A DNA stretch of 64,000 nt from Zunongwangia endophytica (GCF_030409505.1 NZ_JAUFPZ010000002.1:1743501-1807500); one strand, 5' to 3'; positions 28,982 through 38,551 are shown, numbered from the stretch's first letter. The notes: generated from the sequence alone by a model not told the origin. Program-made: numbers and translations.

Positions 28982-30064
28982 CTATTTTAAGATAGGAAGA
29001 ATAGCTGCATCGCTTTCGATTTCCAGCTTTAAGATCTTAGCTACTGTTGGAGCGAATTGAGCGGTATAGTATTGATTTTCTTCTTTCAATTCTCCCATAT
29101 TTTTAATGTTAGCACCAAATGCCGCAATCCAGGTTTGATTAGAATTAGGTATAGATTGGCCGTGATGTTTCCAATTATTATCTGCTGTAGTACCAGTACC
29201 GCGCCCGTGATCGGTAGTTATTAATATCGAAGTTTTACCTTTATAATAATTATCATTGCTTATATATGTCCAAATTTCTTTGATCATATCATCTGTTCGC
29301 CTGGCGGATGTTAAATAATGATCGTAGCGGCCATCATGTGCATAATCATCTGTTTCTCCATAAGCTATGTACAAAATATCAGGTTTTTGATGTTTTAAAG
29401 CCTCCATAGCATAATTATTAGTAAACACATCAAACCGAACTCCGCCCCACCGCTTTGGAGTTTCCTTCTGAATTTTATCTAAAAACAATTCTTTAGCAGA
29501 TGGGTCTTCAGCCAAAGATGATCTGTACCCAGCATTTACCGGCAAACCGCTTCGTTTCTCATTCAGTATAAATGGAAAAACATCCCAACTTCCAAAGGCC
29601 AACACTTTTCCGCTAAATTGATCTGTATTATTCGCAATCTCTAAAAACGTTTTATTAGGATTGTAGATTTTATCATTACCTTTTATATTGGTATCATCTG
29701 CTTTACCGGTTAATATCTCGTTGTAACCAGGAAATGATACCACTCTTGTATTTGTTAAGTTTACCTTATTATTTTCTCTTCGATTACCAAGCATAACTCC
29801 ATTTTGTGCAATGTGGTTCCAAAAAAACGGGAATAATAATTCTCTTCGTTTCTCTGGAGTGTCAGCCCAAAATTGGTTGTTTAAGCCTCTAATATTATCT
29901 ACAAAGTCTTCATTATTTATAAAAGTAGAATCGGCACCACCAAATAACTCTTGCCAGCGCAAACCATCCAGCGTGATTACAATCACTTTATCGTCTTGCT
30001 GTGCTTGGCAAAATTGTGTGTACAGAATGAAAGTGGCGGCTATTAATTTTAAACTTGTTTTCAT
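28982..30064 (-). CDS. Secreted alkaline-phosphatase-superfamily phosphodiesterase-like enzyme
   Basis: Exported enzyme (signal peptide 1-21, ends CQAQ) of 360 residues with the metal-site pattern of the type I phosphodiesterase/nucleotide pyrophosphatase family: D33 (TLDGLR), nucleophile position S110 (VSFPGYNE, where Thr is common), D239 and H243 (TDDYAH), D285-H286 (TTDHGRG) and H301 (HHG). Two metals and a phospho-enzyme are expected. The substrate is unknown; phosphodiesters or phosphonates are possible. Divergent from the ABC/HlyD/TolC operon. Confidence 0.83.
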   Translation of the reverse strand: MKTSLKLIAATFILYTQFCQAQQDDKVIVITLDGLRWQELFGGADSTFINNEDFVDNIRGLNNQFWADTPEKRRELLFPFFWNHIAQNGVMLGNRRENNKVNLTNTRVVSFPGYNEILTGKADDTNIKGNDKIYNPNKTFLEIANNTDQFSGKVLAFGSWDVFPFILNEKRSGLPVNAGYRSSLAEDPSAKELFLDKIQKETPKRWGGVRFDVFTNNYAMEALKHQKPDILYIAYGETDDYAHDGRYDHYLTSARRTDDMIKEIWTYISNDNYYKGKTSILITTDHGRGTGTTADNNWKHHGQSIPNSNQTWIAAFGANIKNMGELKEENQYYTAQFAPTVAKILKLEIESDAAILPILK

Positions 30065-30389
30065 AATATTAGTTAAGAGCGCTAAAATACAACCACAAAT
30101 TACTCAATGGAATACCGTAGTTTAAGAAAACAATAATTTTTAAGATTAAATTATTTACTATCATTGTAAGCTTAAGAAAGGAGCTTATTACGAATTGAAT
30201 TCCAAATACTTAAAAATTCTAATGTCATTTTAATCTCGATCCAAAGTATTTTTAATAACTGCATTCTATATTCGCGTTTTATTTCAAAAATCAGTTAAAA
30301 TCAAAAGAATTTGAATGAACGCAACTTTTGATTAATTTTAAAACTTGATTTCAATATAAATCTTTAGATAAAAAAACATACCTAAATAT
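30065..30389. other. Divergent control region of the export operon
   Basis: 325 AT-rich bases between the phosphodiesterase-like gene and the ABC-like gene. It must hold promoters for both directions. I see no clear palindrome, RNA or small gene. Confidence 0.4.
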
Positions 30390-31994
30390 ATGGCCAAAAG
30401 TTCAATTTCCCCCTGGAAGAAATTATTTCATCTTCTTCAATTGGAAAGGCGTGATATTCTAAATGTTTTATACTACGCGATATTTGCCGGACTTATAGGA
30501 CTTACGGTTCCTTTGGGAATCCAAGCAATTATTAACTTAATCCAAGGAGCCCAGGTTTCTACTTCCTGGATTTTACTTACAGGATTGGTGACTACTGGTG
30601 TTGCTTTTGTGGGTGTTTTACAGGTGCTTCAATTAGACCTTGTTGAAATTATACAGGAGAAAGTCTTTGCTAGAATTTCTTTTGAATTCATCTATAGATT
30701 CCCCAAAATGCGGGTTAGAGAATTAGAAAACTATTATCCGCCAGAACTTGCAAATCGCTTTTTTGATGTTTTAACCTTGCAAAAAGGACTTCAGAAATTA
30801 CTATTAGAATTTCCTGCTGCAGTTATCCAGATCATATTCGGGCTTTTACTACTCTCTTTTTATCATGCGTTTTTTATCGGGTTTAGCCTTTTGCTACTCA
30901 TTTTAATTTTTGTGATTTTTAAATTCACATTAACTAAAGCGCTAAAAAGTAGCATTATGGAATCTAAAAAGAAATACCACGTGGCTTTTTGGATTCAGCA
31001 AGTTGCCGGGAATTTTAGAATTTTTAAAACATTCCCCGACGAATATGAGCAGAATAAAAATAACAAACTAGTTACTAAATATCTCGACGAAAGACAGAAT
31101 CACTTTAATACCGTAAAAAATCAATTCAAATTAATGGTTGCTTTTAAGGTAATCGTAACCTTGGGCCTATTATTGATTGGTGGTTTATTGGTGTTGAATC
31201 AACAAATGAATATTGGGCAATTTGTTGCTGCGGAAATTATCATTGTGATGGTTATCAATTCAGTTGAAAAAATTGGGTTTAGCCTGGAAACTATTTACGA
31301 TATGGTAACCGCGGTAGAAAAGCTTGATGAAGTAATTTCTAAAAAATTAGATAGAAAAACGGGGATCAATGAAAATGATATTCATCTATTCCCTATCAAA
31401 ATCGAAGGATTACATATTGAAAAAACTGTAGTTCCAGATTTGGTTATTAACCGAAGTGACAGAATTAATCTTGTGGGCTCTGAAGTTGTAATCAATGATT
31501 TTTTCCATTATTTATCTGGGATGAAAAAAACGCATAAAGGGCGCATATACCTAGATAAACAAGAAATTGCAAATATAAATATTGATAAATACAGGGATAA
31601 TATAGGATTACTATTTAATACCGACAGTATTTTTGAAGGTACCATTTGGGAAAATCTTACGCTGAGTAACCCTAATATGAGTTCAGATCGGGTATACGAA
31701 TTGCTGGAAGATTTCAAAATTATCGATCACGTGAACACATTACCAGAATCTTTAAATACGTATGTTTTCTCCGGAAGTAATAAAATTGGTGCTAAAACAG
31801 CCAAGAAGATCTGTCTAATACGAGAATTATTAAAAAAACCTGAAATATTGATGATCGAGAAAGGATTTATTCTTTCTAAAGAAGATTTGAATGCCTTAAT
31901 GAAATGTGCAGAAAAAGAAAACACCTGTATATTCCTGGCAGACGATAAAGAAGATATTGAAGGTTTTGAGCCACTATTTTTAAAAAGAAAATAA
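30390..31994 (+). CDS. ABC-exporter-like membrane protein with a dead ATPase domain
   Basis: 534-residue protein with an exporter-type membrane domain (helices at about 25-50, 58-80, 140-160, 160-180, 250-270, 275-295) followed by a nucleotide-binding-like domain (about 335-534). The domain keeps the fold pattern but all ATPase motifs are gone. The Walker A slot reads GSEVVIND (363-370) with no GK[ST]. The Q-loop reads LLFNTDS. The LSGGQ slot reads IGAKT (466-470). Walker B reads ILMIEKG (486-492), with no ILxDE. The H-loop slot is ADDKED. No peptidase domain. It leads a three-gene operon with HlyD (12-base gap) and TolC, as in type I secretion. It may be a structural or regulatory partner, or be driven by another ATPase. 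Confidence 0.85.
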   Translation: MAKSSISPWKKLFHLLQLERRDILNVLYYAIFAGLIGLTVPLGIQAIINLIQGAQVSTSWILLTGLVTTGVAFVGVLQVLQLDLVEIIQEKVFARISFEFIYRFPKMRVRELENYYPPELANRFFDVLTLQKGLQKLLLEFPAAVIQIIFGLLLLSFYHAFFIGFSLLLLILIFVIFKFTLTKALKSSIMESKKKYHVAFWIQQVAGNFRIFKTFPDEYEQNKNNKLVTKYLDERQNHFNTVKNQFKLMVAFKVIVTLGLLLIGGLLVLNQQMNIGQFVAAEIIIVMVINSVEKIGFSLETIYDMVTAVEKLDEVISKKLDRKTGINENDIHLFPIKIEGLHIEKTVVPDLVINRSDRINLVGSEVVINDFFHYLSGMKKTHKGRIYLDKQEIANINIDKYRDNIGLLFNTDSIFEGTIWENLTLSNPNMSSDRVYELLEDFKIIDHVNTLPESLNTYVFSGSNKIGAKTAKKICLIRELLKKPEILMIEKGFILSKEDLNALMKCAEKENTCIFLADDKEDIEGFEPLFLKRK

Positions 31995-32006
31995 AATTAT
32001 ATATAA

Positions 32007-33389
32007 ATGATCAATCTTTCTAATACAAAATTAGGCGGAAAAGTAAAGTTTGAAGACTTTAGTGCTTTTTCACTGATCGTGAAAAGAAGTCATCACAAAC
32101 TTCTTTCCAGGATTTTGTTAGGAACTTTTGTGTTTTTACTCATTCTATTGTTTTTCCCCTGGACACAAACGATAAGCAGTAGAGGTTTTGTAACCACCCT
32201 AAAACCCGATCAAAGACCGCAGACGCTCCAATCCCCTATTCCCGGACAAATACAAAAATGGTATGTTCAGGAAGGTGATTTTGTAAATAAAGGCGATACA
32301 ATTTTACATATTTCTGAAGTTAAAAATGAATATTTCGATCCGCTTTTAGTCGAAAGAACCGGTGACCAGTTAAATTCTAAAAGTGGTTCCCTGCAATCCT
32401 ACGGACAAAAAATTGAAGCCTTAGAACGCCAAATGCAAGCGGTAAAACGTGAGCGAGAATTAAAATTAGAGCAAACCCGAAATAAAAGAAAGCAAGCTCA
32501 ACTAAAAATTAATAGCGACAGTATATCTTTAGAAGCCGCTATAGTAAATTTAAGTATTGCCGATCGACAATATAAACGTATTGCCGAGCTTTACGAAGAA
32601 GGACTAAAGTCCAGGCTAGATCTGGAAACCAAACAATCGAAATTCCAAGAAGCGCAAGCCAAAGTAATCGATTTGGAAAATAAACTCCTAAGTAGCAAAA
32701 ATGAGTTACTAAATGCAATAATGGAGGTAAATCGTATTGAAGCTAATTATATAGATAAGATCAATAAGATTGAAGGTGAAATTTCTACGGCTAATTCTTC
32801 GCGATTTGATGCTGCTGCCCAGGTTTCAAAGTTGGAAAATTCACTTTCCAATTATCAGATTAGGAAAAACATGTTATACATCCGTGCGCCGCAGGACGGA
32901 TATATAAACCGTGCATTAAAACAAGGTATTGGAGAAACCTTTAAAGAAGGAGAGCAATTGGTGACCATAATGCCATCTAATATCGATATTGCAGTAGAAA
33001 CTTATGTTCAGCCAATAGATCTGCCATTATTGAATATTGGAGATCATGTAAGAGTACAGTTTGATGGATGGCCGGCCATTGTATTTAGCGGATGGCCAAA
33101 TGCCTCTTATGGAACTTACGGTGCAAAGGTAGTTGCTATCGAGAATTTTATTAGCGATAATGGCAAATATCGAATTTTACTTTCCCCAGATAATAATGAA
33201 AAAGATAAGCATGCCTGGCCAAAAGCATTAAGAGCAGGATCTGGAGCAAGAACACTCGCGCTACTTGACGATGTACCTATTTGGTACGAATTATGGCGAA
33301 ATCTAAACGGTTTTCCTCCAAACTATTATACTAGTGAGGATAAGCAAAAAGACGGAAAGAAAAGTGACTCCAAAGATGCTAAGAAGTAA
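32007..33389 (+). CDS. HlyD-type periplasmic adaptor (membrane fusion protein)
   Basis: 460-residue adaptor with one N-terminal membrane helix (about 33-53), a lipoyl half-motif (PIPGQIQKWYVQEGDFVNKGD, about 77-97), a long coiled-coil hairpin (about 125-285, rich in K/E/Q), the second lipoyl half (IRAPQDGYINR, about 292-302) and beta-barrel parts. The C-terminal tail is lysine/aspartate-rich. It would join the inner-membrane ABC-like partner to TolC. One base separates it from the TolC start. Confidence 0.9.
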   Translation: MINLSNTKLGGKVKFEDFSAFSLIVKRSHHKLLSRILLGTFVFLLILLFFPWTQTISSRGFVTTLKPDQRPQTLQSPIPGQIQKWYVQEGDFVNKGDTILHISEVKNEYFDPLLVERTGDQLNSKSGSLQSYGQKIEALERQMQAVKRERELKLEQTRNKRKQAQLKINSDSISLEAAIVNLSIADRQYKRIAELYEEGLKSRLDLETKQSKFQEAQAKVIDLENKLLSSKNELLNAIMEVNRIEANYIDKINKIEGEISTANSSRFDAAAQVSKLENSLSNYQIRKNMLYIRAPQDGYINRALKQGIGETFKEGEQLVTIMPSNIDIAVETYVQPIDLPLLNIGDHVRVQFDGWPAIVFSGWPNASYGTYGAKVVAIENFISDNGKYRILLSPDNNEKDKHAWPKALRAGSGARTLALLDDVPIWYELWRNLNGFPPNYYTSEDKQKDGKKSDSKDAKK

Positions 33390-33390
33390 T

Positions 33391-34788
33391 ATGCGAAAGT
33401 TTATTTGTCTTTTTTATTTTTCAATTTTTGGTGTTTTCTTCGGAAATGCTCAAGAGAAAGGGTCTGAAATATTTACGCTGCAGGAGTTTTTAGCGATGGT
33501 AAAACGCTATCATCCAATTGTTGCTCAGGCCAATTTAGATCTATCTGCTGCTGAAGCAAAATTGCTTAAATCTCGAGGTGCTTTTGATCCTAAATTAGAA
33601 GGCGGAGTTAAAGAAAAAAACTTTAAAGGAACGGAATATTATTCCTTGTGGAATGGAACTTTTAAGATTCCTACCTGGTATGGAATTGATTTAAAAGCAG
33701 GATACGAGCAAAATGAAGGTTATTACTTAAATCCTGAGCATACCACTCCAGATGATGGATTATGGAGCGCTGGTGTGAATGTAAGATTAGCTCAGGGACT
33801 ACTTTATAATGAAAGAATGAATAGCCTAAAACAGGCTAAAATTTTCAGAAGACAATCTGAAGTTGAACGTGATATTCAGATCAATCAAGTACTTGCTGAT
33901 GCTGCAAAAGCTTATGCAGATTGGGTGTATTACTATCAAAATACTTCGGTTTACGGAGAATTCCTGGATAATGCTATAATAAGATTCGAAGGGGTGGCAA
34001 CATCAAGTCGATTAGGAGAAACACCTGCCATCGACACAGTAGAAACCATGATTACTGTTCGCAGTAGAAGATTAGACTTAAAGCAAGCTGAGCTGAAATT
34101 ACAAAAAGCGAAATTAGCGCTAAGCAACTATTTGTGGATTGAAGAAATTCCTATTGAACTGGAAGATCGCATGCGACCAACTCCAGAAATTACCGATTTT
34201 TCAGCTGTTCTCGGAATCAATAATTTATTAGGAAATGCTACTGAAGTTGATGACCATCCTAAAATACAATCTTTAGAATTCGATATAGAAGCCTATGATC
34301 TTGATATTCGGCTGCGTCGTAATAAGCTTTTACCAAAAATAGATGTGGAATATAACTTCCTTTCAGAAGAGATAGATGATCCAGATTATATCAATGTAAA
34401 TAATTACAAGGCCGGCGTAAAAGTTAGCTTTCCTTTATTTCTACGGAAGGAACGCGGTGATCTAAGATTGGCAAAAGTCAAAAGAGAACAGGCAGAATTT
34501 AAAATAGCTGAAAGTCAGTGGAAATTAAGTAACAAGATAAAAGCGACCGAACGTGAGATTATAAGTTTGGAAGAACAATCAATTATTGTTTCGAATATTG
34601 TGAACGAAAGTCAAATTATGGTCGAGGCTGAAAAGCGTTTATTCGAAATGGGAGAAAGTTCAATTTTCTACATTAATACCCGAGAAAACAAATTAATCGA
34701 CGCGATATTAAAAAGGAATAAGATCATTAATGAGTTGAATCTTGCCACTGCAAAACTCTTCGAAACACTGAGAATTGAGTATGATTGA
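33391..34788 (+). CDS. TolC-family outer-membrane efflux protein
   Basis: Outer-membrane channel-tunnel protein of about 465 residues. The start is ATG 33391 (MRKFICLF with a signal peptide ending NAQ), one base after the adaptor stop. The longer frame starts with GTG at 33334 and would overlap the adaptor by 56 bases. It shows the duplicated helical pattern with long amphipathic coiled coils at about 130-190 and 370-450. Third gene of the operon; no clear terminator after it. Confidence 0.9.
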   Translation: MRKFICLFYFSIFGVFFGNAQEKGSEIFTLQEFLAMVKRYHPIVAQANLDLSAAEAKLLKSRGAFDPKLEGGVKEKNFKGTEYYSLWNGTFKIPTWYGIDLKAGYEQNEGYYLNPEHTTPDDGLWSAGVNVRLAQGLLYNERMNSLKQAKIFRRQSEVERDIQINQVLADAAKAYADWVYYYQNTSVYGEFLDNAIIRFEGVATSSRLGETPAIDTVETMITVRSRRLDLKQAELKLQKAKLALSNYLWIEEIPIELEDRMRPTPEITDFSAVLGINNLLGNATEVDDHPKIQSLEFDIEAYDLDIRLRRNKLLPKIDVEYNFLSEEIDDPDYINVNNYKAGVKVSFPLFLRKERGDLRLAKVKREQAEFKIAESQWKLSNKIKATEREIISLEEQSIIVSNIVNESQIMVEAEKRLFEMGESSIFYINTRENKLIDAILKRNKIINELNLATAKLFETLRIEYD

Positions 34789-35105
34789 GATTGTTAAGAG
34801 CTAAGACATATTTGATTTGTTTTCTCTACTAATTTTGTTGTCTATTTAATTAATGGTTCTCACTATTTGTATTTATTTTTGAAACAATGAAATCTCCATA
34901 GTTATTACTTGAAAATAATTATTAATTTTCGGCGATTAAACAACAGGCTAAACATAATTAACATATTAAAATTAAATCGTGACTCACACAATAAGCAGCA
35001 ATCAAATCAATTAAATAAACACCATCTTGGCAATTCTTTTCTCTTCACTAATAGAGTTAATTACCTGATTTACGCTCCAACGTTTTAAAATTTTCTTTCG
35101 AAACT
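34789..35105. other. Gap between convergent genes
   Basis: 317 AT-rich bases between the TolC gene and the 118-residue hypothetical gene. No gene, RNA or strong hairpin seen. Confidence 0.4.
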
Positions 35106-35462
35106 TTATTCTTCCAAATAATCTTTCAACTCTTCTTTTAACTTCTTATAAGACTTTAATTTCTGTTTTAATATATCTTTTTCCGAGTAAGCATCTCCTA
35201 TTGAATTTGGAGTATCAAAGTTATTAGATATTATTTCAATGGAAATCTTATCTCCTTCATGTAAATTATTCTTGTACCAATCAGCGTATTGATGCGTATC
35301 AGAGTTTAATCCACTAATTGAAATATTTAGTTTTTCTGAGTCATGATTTTTTCTTCTAATAGAATCTAAAATACATGTAACAATAGAATTTTCATTCTCA
35401 AATCCTGCTCGACATATAGTTTTGTTATTTATACTAACTTGAAAACCGAATATTTTTTTCAT
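35106..35462 (-). CDS. Small hypothetical protein (118 aa)
   Basis: Not recognised. Cytosolic by appearance: no signal or membrane helix. The N-terminal half looks like a small beta-rich domain (GFQVSINNKTICRAGF), the centre has HQYADWYKNNLHEGDKISIEI, and the C-terminal 30 residues form a lysine/glutamate coiled coil. Codon use looks normal for the window. It has its own ATG with AT-rich leader and stands alone between the export operon and the rhamnose region; any link to either is unknown. Confidence 0.55.
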   Translation of the reverse strand: MKKIFGFQVSINNKTICRAGFENENSIVTCILDSIRRKNHDSEKLNISISGLNSDTHQYADWYKNNLHEGDKISIEIISNNFDTPNSIGDAYSEKDILKQKLKSYKKLKEELKDYLEE

Positions 35463-35501
35463 ATAAGTTCAGTTATTTTTATTGATAAATAGTTAAATAT
35501 G

Positions 35502-36932
35502 CTAGCGCAACCTAGTATCAGTATCAGATTTCTGCATCATTTTACTAAAAACCAGATACAAAACTCCGCAGCAAATCCAGGCCGGGAGGGTTACGAAGGA
35601 TAAGAAAACATCAAATTGAACGGAGATAAAGTAGAAAACACCAAAGCTAATGACCCAGGCCCAAAATACCGCTTGGCTAAATTTAGTTCCAGACTTTTCA
35701 GCATAGAACGATTGTATACCGAACTTTTTTCCGAAGAAATATTCAAAGACGATAATAGCGCCTATAGGTGCTAATATGAATCCGTAAAGCGCTACAAAAC
35801 CTAATAGTTTCATTGCAAACGCAGGGAATAATCCGGCAATGGTAGCTACCGTTCCGGCAATAATAGTTACCCAAGCCGTAGATACTTTTGGGATGATGGC
35901 CTGAAAAGCTAAACCTGCACGATAGATTGTTGGGTTTGCGGTAGTCCAACCGGCTAAAACGACTGCTATAATTCCGAAAACTCCGATAGCATTATAAGCT
36001 AATGGCCCGGGAGCTACCGATGGTGCTTCTCCACTTGCTAAGATAGCTTGGGCTTCGGGAGATTTTAGATAAACAGCGTACAATAGTGCTGCTGCTATCC
36101 AGGCAATATAATGACCGATGTAAATTCCAGCAGCGGTGGTCCAACCTGCTCTGGCTTTTTTTGCAAAACGAAATACCGATAGATCGGACATTCCTATATG
36201 CATTGCCGCATTAGCAAACCAAGACCATAAAAACACGTGCCAAAATGTATATTTAATCTGACCGGGAAATGGTTCACTTCCTTCGCCCCAAATATTCCAG
36301 AAATCAGAAAAACTATGGACATCTAGATTTACTAAAGAAACAATGCCACAGATAATAAATGCCAATACAATAATCGGACTCATCCAATTGGCAGCTTTAG
36401 CCACCGTACTGTAACCTTTTGCCGCAATGACCGAAATTACTGCACCGATGACTAAAACAATAATTACCCAAGTTGAACTATTGGGCATTGTATCGGTGAG
36501 TTTTGGCATTTCCATATCAAAAGGCACACCTACTGCAGTTGCAGAAACGGTGATCATTGCACCGGCAAGGAAACAAAATAATATTCCGTTAGCGAGATTA
36601 TAAACGGTGACTAAACGTTTTCCGCATATTTTTTCTAAGTGATAGTATAATGTATATCGAAACTTTGTACCAATTTCAGCCGTTAAGAAGCGCCAACTTA
36701 ACACGGCCATTAAATTCCCTAATAGCAACCCAATGATCAAGTCGAAAGCACTTACTCCGGTGGTCAAAAAAAGCGGACCAATAACGAATTCTGTTCCTGC
36801 TGCGTGCTCGCCAGCGTACATTCCCAAAAAGCTTTTCCAATCTTTTAGACTACTTTCAGGAACTCGTTGACGTTCATATTCTCCAGATACAGATTCGGTA
36901 ATGACTTCGTTTTCTATTTGTGCTTGACTCAT
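35502..36932 (-). CDS. NCS1-family (purine/cytosine permease-like) transporter
   Basis: Inner-membrane permease of 476 residues with about 12 helices, of the nucleobase:cation symporter-1 family (CodB-like). Seen: EHAAGTEFVIGPLFL near 40-54, small-residue-rich helices, and the GWTTANPTIYRAG stretch near 325 that lines the site in this family. Its place at the downstream end of the rhamnose gene row, after the L-lactate dehydrogenase, is not what a nucleobase carrier would predict. It may carry rhamnose, lactate or another pathway compound (inference). Confidence 0.8.
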   Translation of the reverse strand: MSQAQIENEVITESVSGEYERQRVPESSLKDWKSFLGMYAGEHAAGTEFVIGPLFLTTGVSAFDLIIGLLLGNLMAVLSWRFLTAEIGTKFRYTLYYHLEKICGKRLVTVYNLANGILFCFLAGAMITVSATAVGVPFDMEMPKLTDTMPNSSTWVIIVLVIGAVISVIAAKGYSTVAKAANWMSPIIVLAFIICGIVSLVNLDVHSFSDFWNIWGEGSEPFPGQIKYTFWHVFLWSWFANAAMHIGMSDLSVFRFAKKARAGWTTAAGIYIGHYIAWIAAALLYAVYLKSPEAQAILASGEAPSVAPGPLAYNAIGVFGIIAVVLAGWTTANPTIYRAGLAFQAIIPKVSTAWVTIIAGTVATIAGLFPAFAMKLLGFVALYGFILAPIGAIIVFEYFFGKKFGIQSFYAEKSGTKFSQAVFWAWVISFGVFYFISVQFDVFLSFVTLPAWICCGVLYLVFSKMMQKSDTDTRLR

Positions 36933-36940
36933 TTACTTTA

Positions 36941-36972
36941 AGCTTTTAGCGCTCAGCTTATAGCTGTTAGCT
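36941..36972. repeat. 7-base-periodic AGC tract
   Basis: AGC (mostly AGCT) begins at 36941, 36948, 36955, 36962 and 36969: five copies exactly 7 bases apart, just upstream of the permease start codon. Confidence 0.7.
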
Positions 36973-37048
36973 TTTTTTAATACTATTTTTTATTTTAAAC
37001 ACGGTAATTCAATCGATTTAGTTGAAGTTTCAAACCTTTAGTTTATTT

Positions 37049-37122
37049 CGTCTTTCTAAACTTGTTTCAGAATTTCATCCGAGCTTAGTTTGATGAGATC
37101 CCGGATCAGGTCCGGGATGACG
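37049..37122. repeat. REPIN-like palindromic repeat, copy A
   Basis: Two arms in inverted order, each with its own small hairpin. The left arm is CGTCTTTCTAAACTTGTTTC-like; the right arm (37092-37122) holds CCCGGA-TCAGG-TCCGGG and ends in GATGACG. Same layout as copies at 38427 and 40368. Non-coding. Confidence 0.8.
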
Positions 37123-37154
37123 ATTCTTGTTGATCTTGGTTCCTGAATCATTAG

Positions 37155-37180
37155 TCTATTCTCTATATTCTAATATCTAA
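37155..37180. repeat. 7-base-periodic TCTA tract before the lldD-like stop
   Basis: TCTA at 37155, 37162, 37169 and 37176, exactly 7 apart, ending next to the TAG stop of the gene on the minus strand. Confidence 0.7.
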
Positions 37181-38332
37181 CTACTCTCTCACTAAATAGT
37201 TTGGTAAATCACTTACTTTTTCACAGCAGACTTGTTCCAACACTTGTTGTAGTTGCATTTTCAGCATCGCGATAGTATGATCACCACCTTCTTCACCTAA
37301 AGCACCAACGCCATACATAAAAGATCGTCCCAAAAAGCTAAAATCGGCTCCGCTACTCATCACGCGGGCAATATCAGGGCCTGAGCGTATTCCGCTATCC
37401 ATCATTACCGTGATTCGATCTTTATATTTTTCAGCAATATGTGATAAAGGTTTAATGGTCGATTCGCCGGCATCTAATTGGCGACCGCCGTGGTTGGAAA
37501 CAATAATTCCGTCGAAACCTAAGCGAATGGCTTCTTCGGCATCTTCATCAGAAACGACTCCTTTTAACACCAATTTGCCTTTCCACAGATCGCGGAGTGG
37601 TTTAATTTTCTCTTCATTCAATCGTCCGGAAAAAGTAGCATTCATCCAGGCGCCGAGCTGTTTGATACTCATTCCTTTTTCCATATACTTTTTCATTGTT
37701 GCGAAATTGGGAGCACCGTGTTTTAGCGTTTGCATAGCCCACGTTGGTTTTCCCATCACTTGCAATACATTTCTAAAATTCATCTGTGGCGGCATTGCAA
37801 GTCCGTTTCTAATTTCTTTTGGACGATAGCCGAAAGTGGGAACATCACATAAAATTACCAAAACCGGAACTTCCGCAGCTTCAGCACGTTTTAAAATATC
37901 ATCACGCAGCCAATCTTCGGTTGGGTGATATAATTGAAACCAAGCACGACCTTCGGTAAGTTCGCTTGCACGTTCAATACTTGTGCTCGTCACCGTACTT
38001 AAGCAAAACGGAATATTATGTTTTAAAGAAGCTTTGGCTAAAATTTCAGGCGCATTGGGCCACATTAATCCTTGCAAACCAATGGGTGAAATCCCAAAAG
38101 GAGCATCGTATTTTATGCCGAACAATTCGGTTTCTAACTTCGATTTACTGTAGTTTTTGAGGTAACGCGGCTTTAGCTGAATTTCCCGAATTTCGTCTGT
38201 ATTTCTTTTAATATTGATATTCTCATTACAGCCTCCGTCCAGGTACTCAAAGGCAAAACGCGGCATACGCTGTTGAGCGCGCTCACGTAAAGCTTCGATT
38301 GACGGATATTCGGTGTTAAATGGAAAGGCCAT
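37181..38332 (-). CDS. lldD: FMN-dependent L-lactate dehydrogenase (alpha-hydroxy acid oxidase family)
   Basis: 383-residue FMN enzyme that oxidises an L-2-hydroxy acid, most likely L-lactate to pyruvate. Catalytic histidine H281 and R284 in SNHGGRQLD, FMN lysine K257 (VLKGV), and glycine/aspartate FMN site near DSGIRSG (about 312-318) are visible. It fits the pathway: rhamnose breakdown here gives L-lactaldehyde and then L-lactate via the aldolase/dehydrogenase fusion upstream. In many bacteria the enzyme feeds electrons to quinones; it may sit at the membrane. Flanked on both sides by repeat-rich gaps. Confidence 0.87.
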   Translation of the reverse strand: MAFPFNTEYPSIEALRERAQQRMPRFAFEYLDGGCNENINIKRNTDEIREIQLKPRYLKNYSKSKLETELFGIKYDAPFGISPIGLQGLMWPNAPEILAKASLKHNIPFCLSTVTSTSIERASELTEGRAWFQLYHPTEDWLRDDILKRAEAAEVPVLVILCDVPTFGYRPKEIRNGLAMPPQMNFRNVLQVMGKPTWAMQTLKHGAPNFATMKKYMEKGMSIKQLGAWMNATFSGRLNEEKIKPLRDLWKGKLVLKGVVSDEDAEEAIRLGFDGIIVSNHGGRQLDAGESTIKPLSHIAEKYKDRITVMMDSGIRSGPDIARVMSSGADFSFLGRSFMYGVGALGEEGGDHTIAMLKMQLQQVLEQVCCEKVSDLPNYLVRE

Positions 38333-38344
38333 AGGTTTATTTGG

Positions 38345-38377
38345 GTTTACTGTTTACAGTTACTAGTTAACAGTTTT
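38345..38377. repeat. 7-base-periodic GTT tract
   Basis: GTT(T/A) at 38345, 38352, 38359, 38366 and 38373, exactly 7 apart, just upstream of the lldD start codon. Confidence 0.65.
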
Positions 38378-38426
38378 ATTTTTATATTTTTAGTTTTTTA
38401 GCCGTCTGCTTTCAGCATTTTAATTT

Positions 38427-38501
38427 CGTCATTCTGAACTTGTTTCAGAATCGCATCTTGTTGTTAGCCTGATGAGATCCCAGATCAAGTCTGGGGTGAC
38501 G
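38427..38501. repeat. REPIN-like palindromic repeat, copy B
   Basis: Left arm CGTCATTCTGAACTTGTTTC..., right arm GATGAGATCCCAGATCAAG... to GACG. The right-arm hairpin is CCCAGATC / GTCTGGGG and so somewhat decayed compared with copies A and C. Confidence 0.8.
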
Positions 38502-38551
38502 AGCTTGTATTTTTAATTTAGATGTTTCCTAATCTCACATCTCAACTCTAA

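Noticed and set aside
33334..33390. Longer TolC start at 33334
   Set aside because: It would be GTG, overlap the adaptor gene by 56 bases and bury the signal peptide.
34789..35105. Possible small RNA in the gap after TolC
   Set aside because: No strong promoter-like word, hairpin or T-run was found.
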